A stretch of 7,272 nucleotides of DNA from contig CAKUGM010000064.1 in the NCBI GenBank assembly GCA_934654625.1, positions 1 through 7,272 of the forward strand. Reading direction: 5' to 3'. Both the position numbers and the translations under genes were made by a program. Positions 6,813 to 7,272 of this stretch are shown here, piece after piece. The stretch is from an uncultured Collinsella sp. Lineage in GTDB: Bacteria > Actinomycetota > Coriobacteriia > Coriobacteriales > Coriobacteriaceae. The notes under the pieces were generated by a model, which was given only the letters and a program-made list of their open reading frames with translations, was not told the origin of the DNA and made no database searches. Positions within the stretch are counted from its first letter, which is position 1. Every line of letters starts with the position of its first letter.

Positions 6813-6863
6813 GCAAATCATGTAACGCATGCGCAAACATGACGGCAAGACTATGCAAACATG
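6813..6863. repeat. Three GCAAA(T)CATG elements upstream of the MATE promoter
   Basis: Plus-strand copies are GCAAATCATG (6813-6822), GCAAACATG (6833-6841) and GCAAACATG (6855-6863). Their starts are 20 and 22 bases apart, close to two helical turns each. They lie about 11 to 60 bases upstream of the putative MATE -35 box, and the last copy sits in the final codons of the methyltransferase gene. This is the geometry of a cooperative regulator site, but chance cannot be excluded and no regulator gene is in the window. Confidence 0.4.
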
Positions 6864-7272
6864 CCGGGGCGATAATGGTAGTCATTGGGAACATGAGGGC
6901 AGAGCTGCCAAAAAGCGACCGCACTCGCCGCAGCGACATTGAGGGAATCCACCCCGTGAGCCATCGGGATACGGATGGTCCTGTCGCAGCCGCTGATGGT
7001 GCGCGCCTGCAGGCCCTCCCCTTCCGTACCCATGAAGATGGCAAGGCGCTCGCAGCTCTGGAGCGCAGGCGCATCGAGAGAAACGGACTTGTCGGTTAGC
7101 GCCATGGCGGCACACTCGAAGTCAGCTTGATGCAGAACATCAAGACCGTCATGCGGCCAAGCTCGCGCCTCGCTTCCGATACGCGTCCAAGGCACCTGGA
7201 AAACGGTGCCCATCGATACGCGGACCGCACGGCGATACAAAGGATCACAGCACGTGGGGCTCACGAGGATAC
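6851..7272 (-). CDS. SpoU/TrmH-family RNA 2'-O-methyltransferase, C-terminal part (partial)
   Basis: SAM-dependent methyltransferase of the SPOUT superfamily that 2'-O-methylates rRNA or tRNA; the exact target is not decidable. About 140 codons are present, running to the stop at 6851-6853; the N-terminus, with any substrate-binding domain, lies beyond base 7272. The GTG at 7262-7264 is not the start, because the family's LVSPTCCDPLYRRAVRVSMGTVFQVP block begins before it. The knotted SAM-binding motifs are clear: LAIFMGTEGEGL near the middle and IRIPMAHGVDSLNVAAASAVAFW near the C-terminus, including the catalytic-loop SLN. The tail PHVPNDYHYRPGMFA is not part of the family core. The MATE gene starts 115 bases downstream on the same strand and no terminator hairpin is visible between them. 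Confidence 0.92.
   Translation of the reverse strand, partial: ILVSPTCCDPLYRRAVRVSMGTVFQVPWTRIGSEARAWPHDGLDVLHQADFECAAMALTDKSVSLDAPALQSCERLAIFMGTEGEGLQARTISGCDRTIRIPMAHGVDSLNVAAASAVAFWQLCPHVPNDYHYRPGMFA

Noticed and set aside
5416..6825. 469-codon open frame antisense to the MATE gene
   Set aside because: Its translation is strongly charged and low in hydrophobic residues, the usual complement of a membrane protein gene. It also runs past the MATE start, with no domain or ribosome binding site.
1..7272. A hidden defence, mobile or secretion system
   Set aside because: Every long stretch is explained by housekeeping genes or by their leaders and terminators; there are no transposase, integrase, nuclease, toxin or repeat-array signs.

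Overview
The window looks like chromosomal backbone of a GC-rich gut actinobacterium of the class Coriobacteriia, most probably Collinsella or a close relative. This is inferred from remembered resemblance of the proteins (FtsH with a glycine-rich linker and HEIGH motif, a MATE exporter, a CobO-type adenosyltransferase), the GC-biased third codon positions and the gene style. No database search was possible, so the genus is a guess and the class is moderately sure. There are no mobile elements, CRISPR arrays, rRNA or tRNA genes.

Layout, left to right. (1) 1-390, minus: N-terminal 130 codons of isoleucyl-tRNA synthetase (ileS), starting at GTG with a strong ribosome binding site. (2) 391-about 765: its leader, an isoleucine T-box riboswitch with a stem I (AUC specifier), a hairpin in the linker, an antiterminator and a competing intrinsic terminator, preceded by a possible promoter. 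(3) 837-1379, minus: a 180-residue protein with a helical middle and two C-terminal zinc ribbons, function unknown. (4) 1480-2565, minus: a metal-dependent dehydrogenase of the glycerol dehydrogenase-like (iron-containing alcohol dehydrogenase) superfamily. (5) 2711-2748: strong terminator hairpin for the next gene. (6) 2785-4677, minus: ftsH, the membrane AAA+ zinc protease. (7) 4823-5359, plus: a corrinoid adenosyltransferase (cobO/btuR type), the only plus-strand gene, divergent from ftsH. (8) 5356-6735, minus: a 12-helix MATE exporter whose stop codon overlaps the cobO stop in a shared CTAG. (9) 6851-7272, minus: C-terminal part of a SpoU/TrmH-family RNA 2'-O-methyltransferase running off the window.

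The genes are mostly independent transcription units rather than one pathway. The two clearest regulatory statements are that ileS is controlled by uncharged tRNA-Ile through transcription antitermination, and that ftsH ends at an intrinsic terminator. The RNA methyltransferase and the MATE gene could be co-transcribed, as no terminator is visible between them, but a plausible MATE promoter lies in the gap. I see no convincing new multi-gene system. The best second-look items are the T-box with a non-canonical UGGUUAA bulge, the repeated GCAAA(T)CATG elements upstream of the MATE gene, and the dehydrogenase lacking the usual glycerol-site aspartate.
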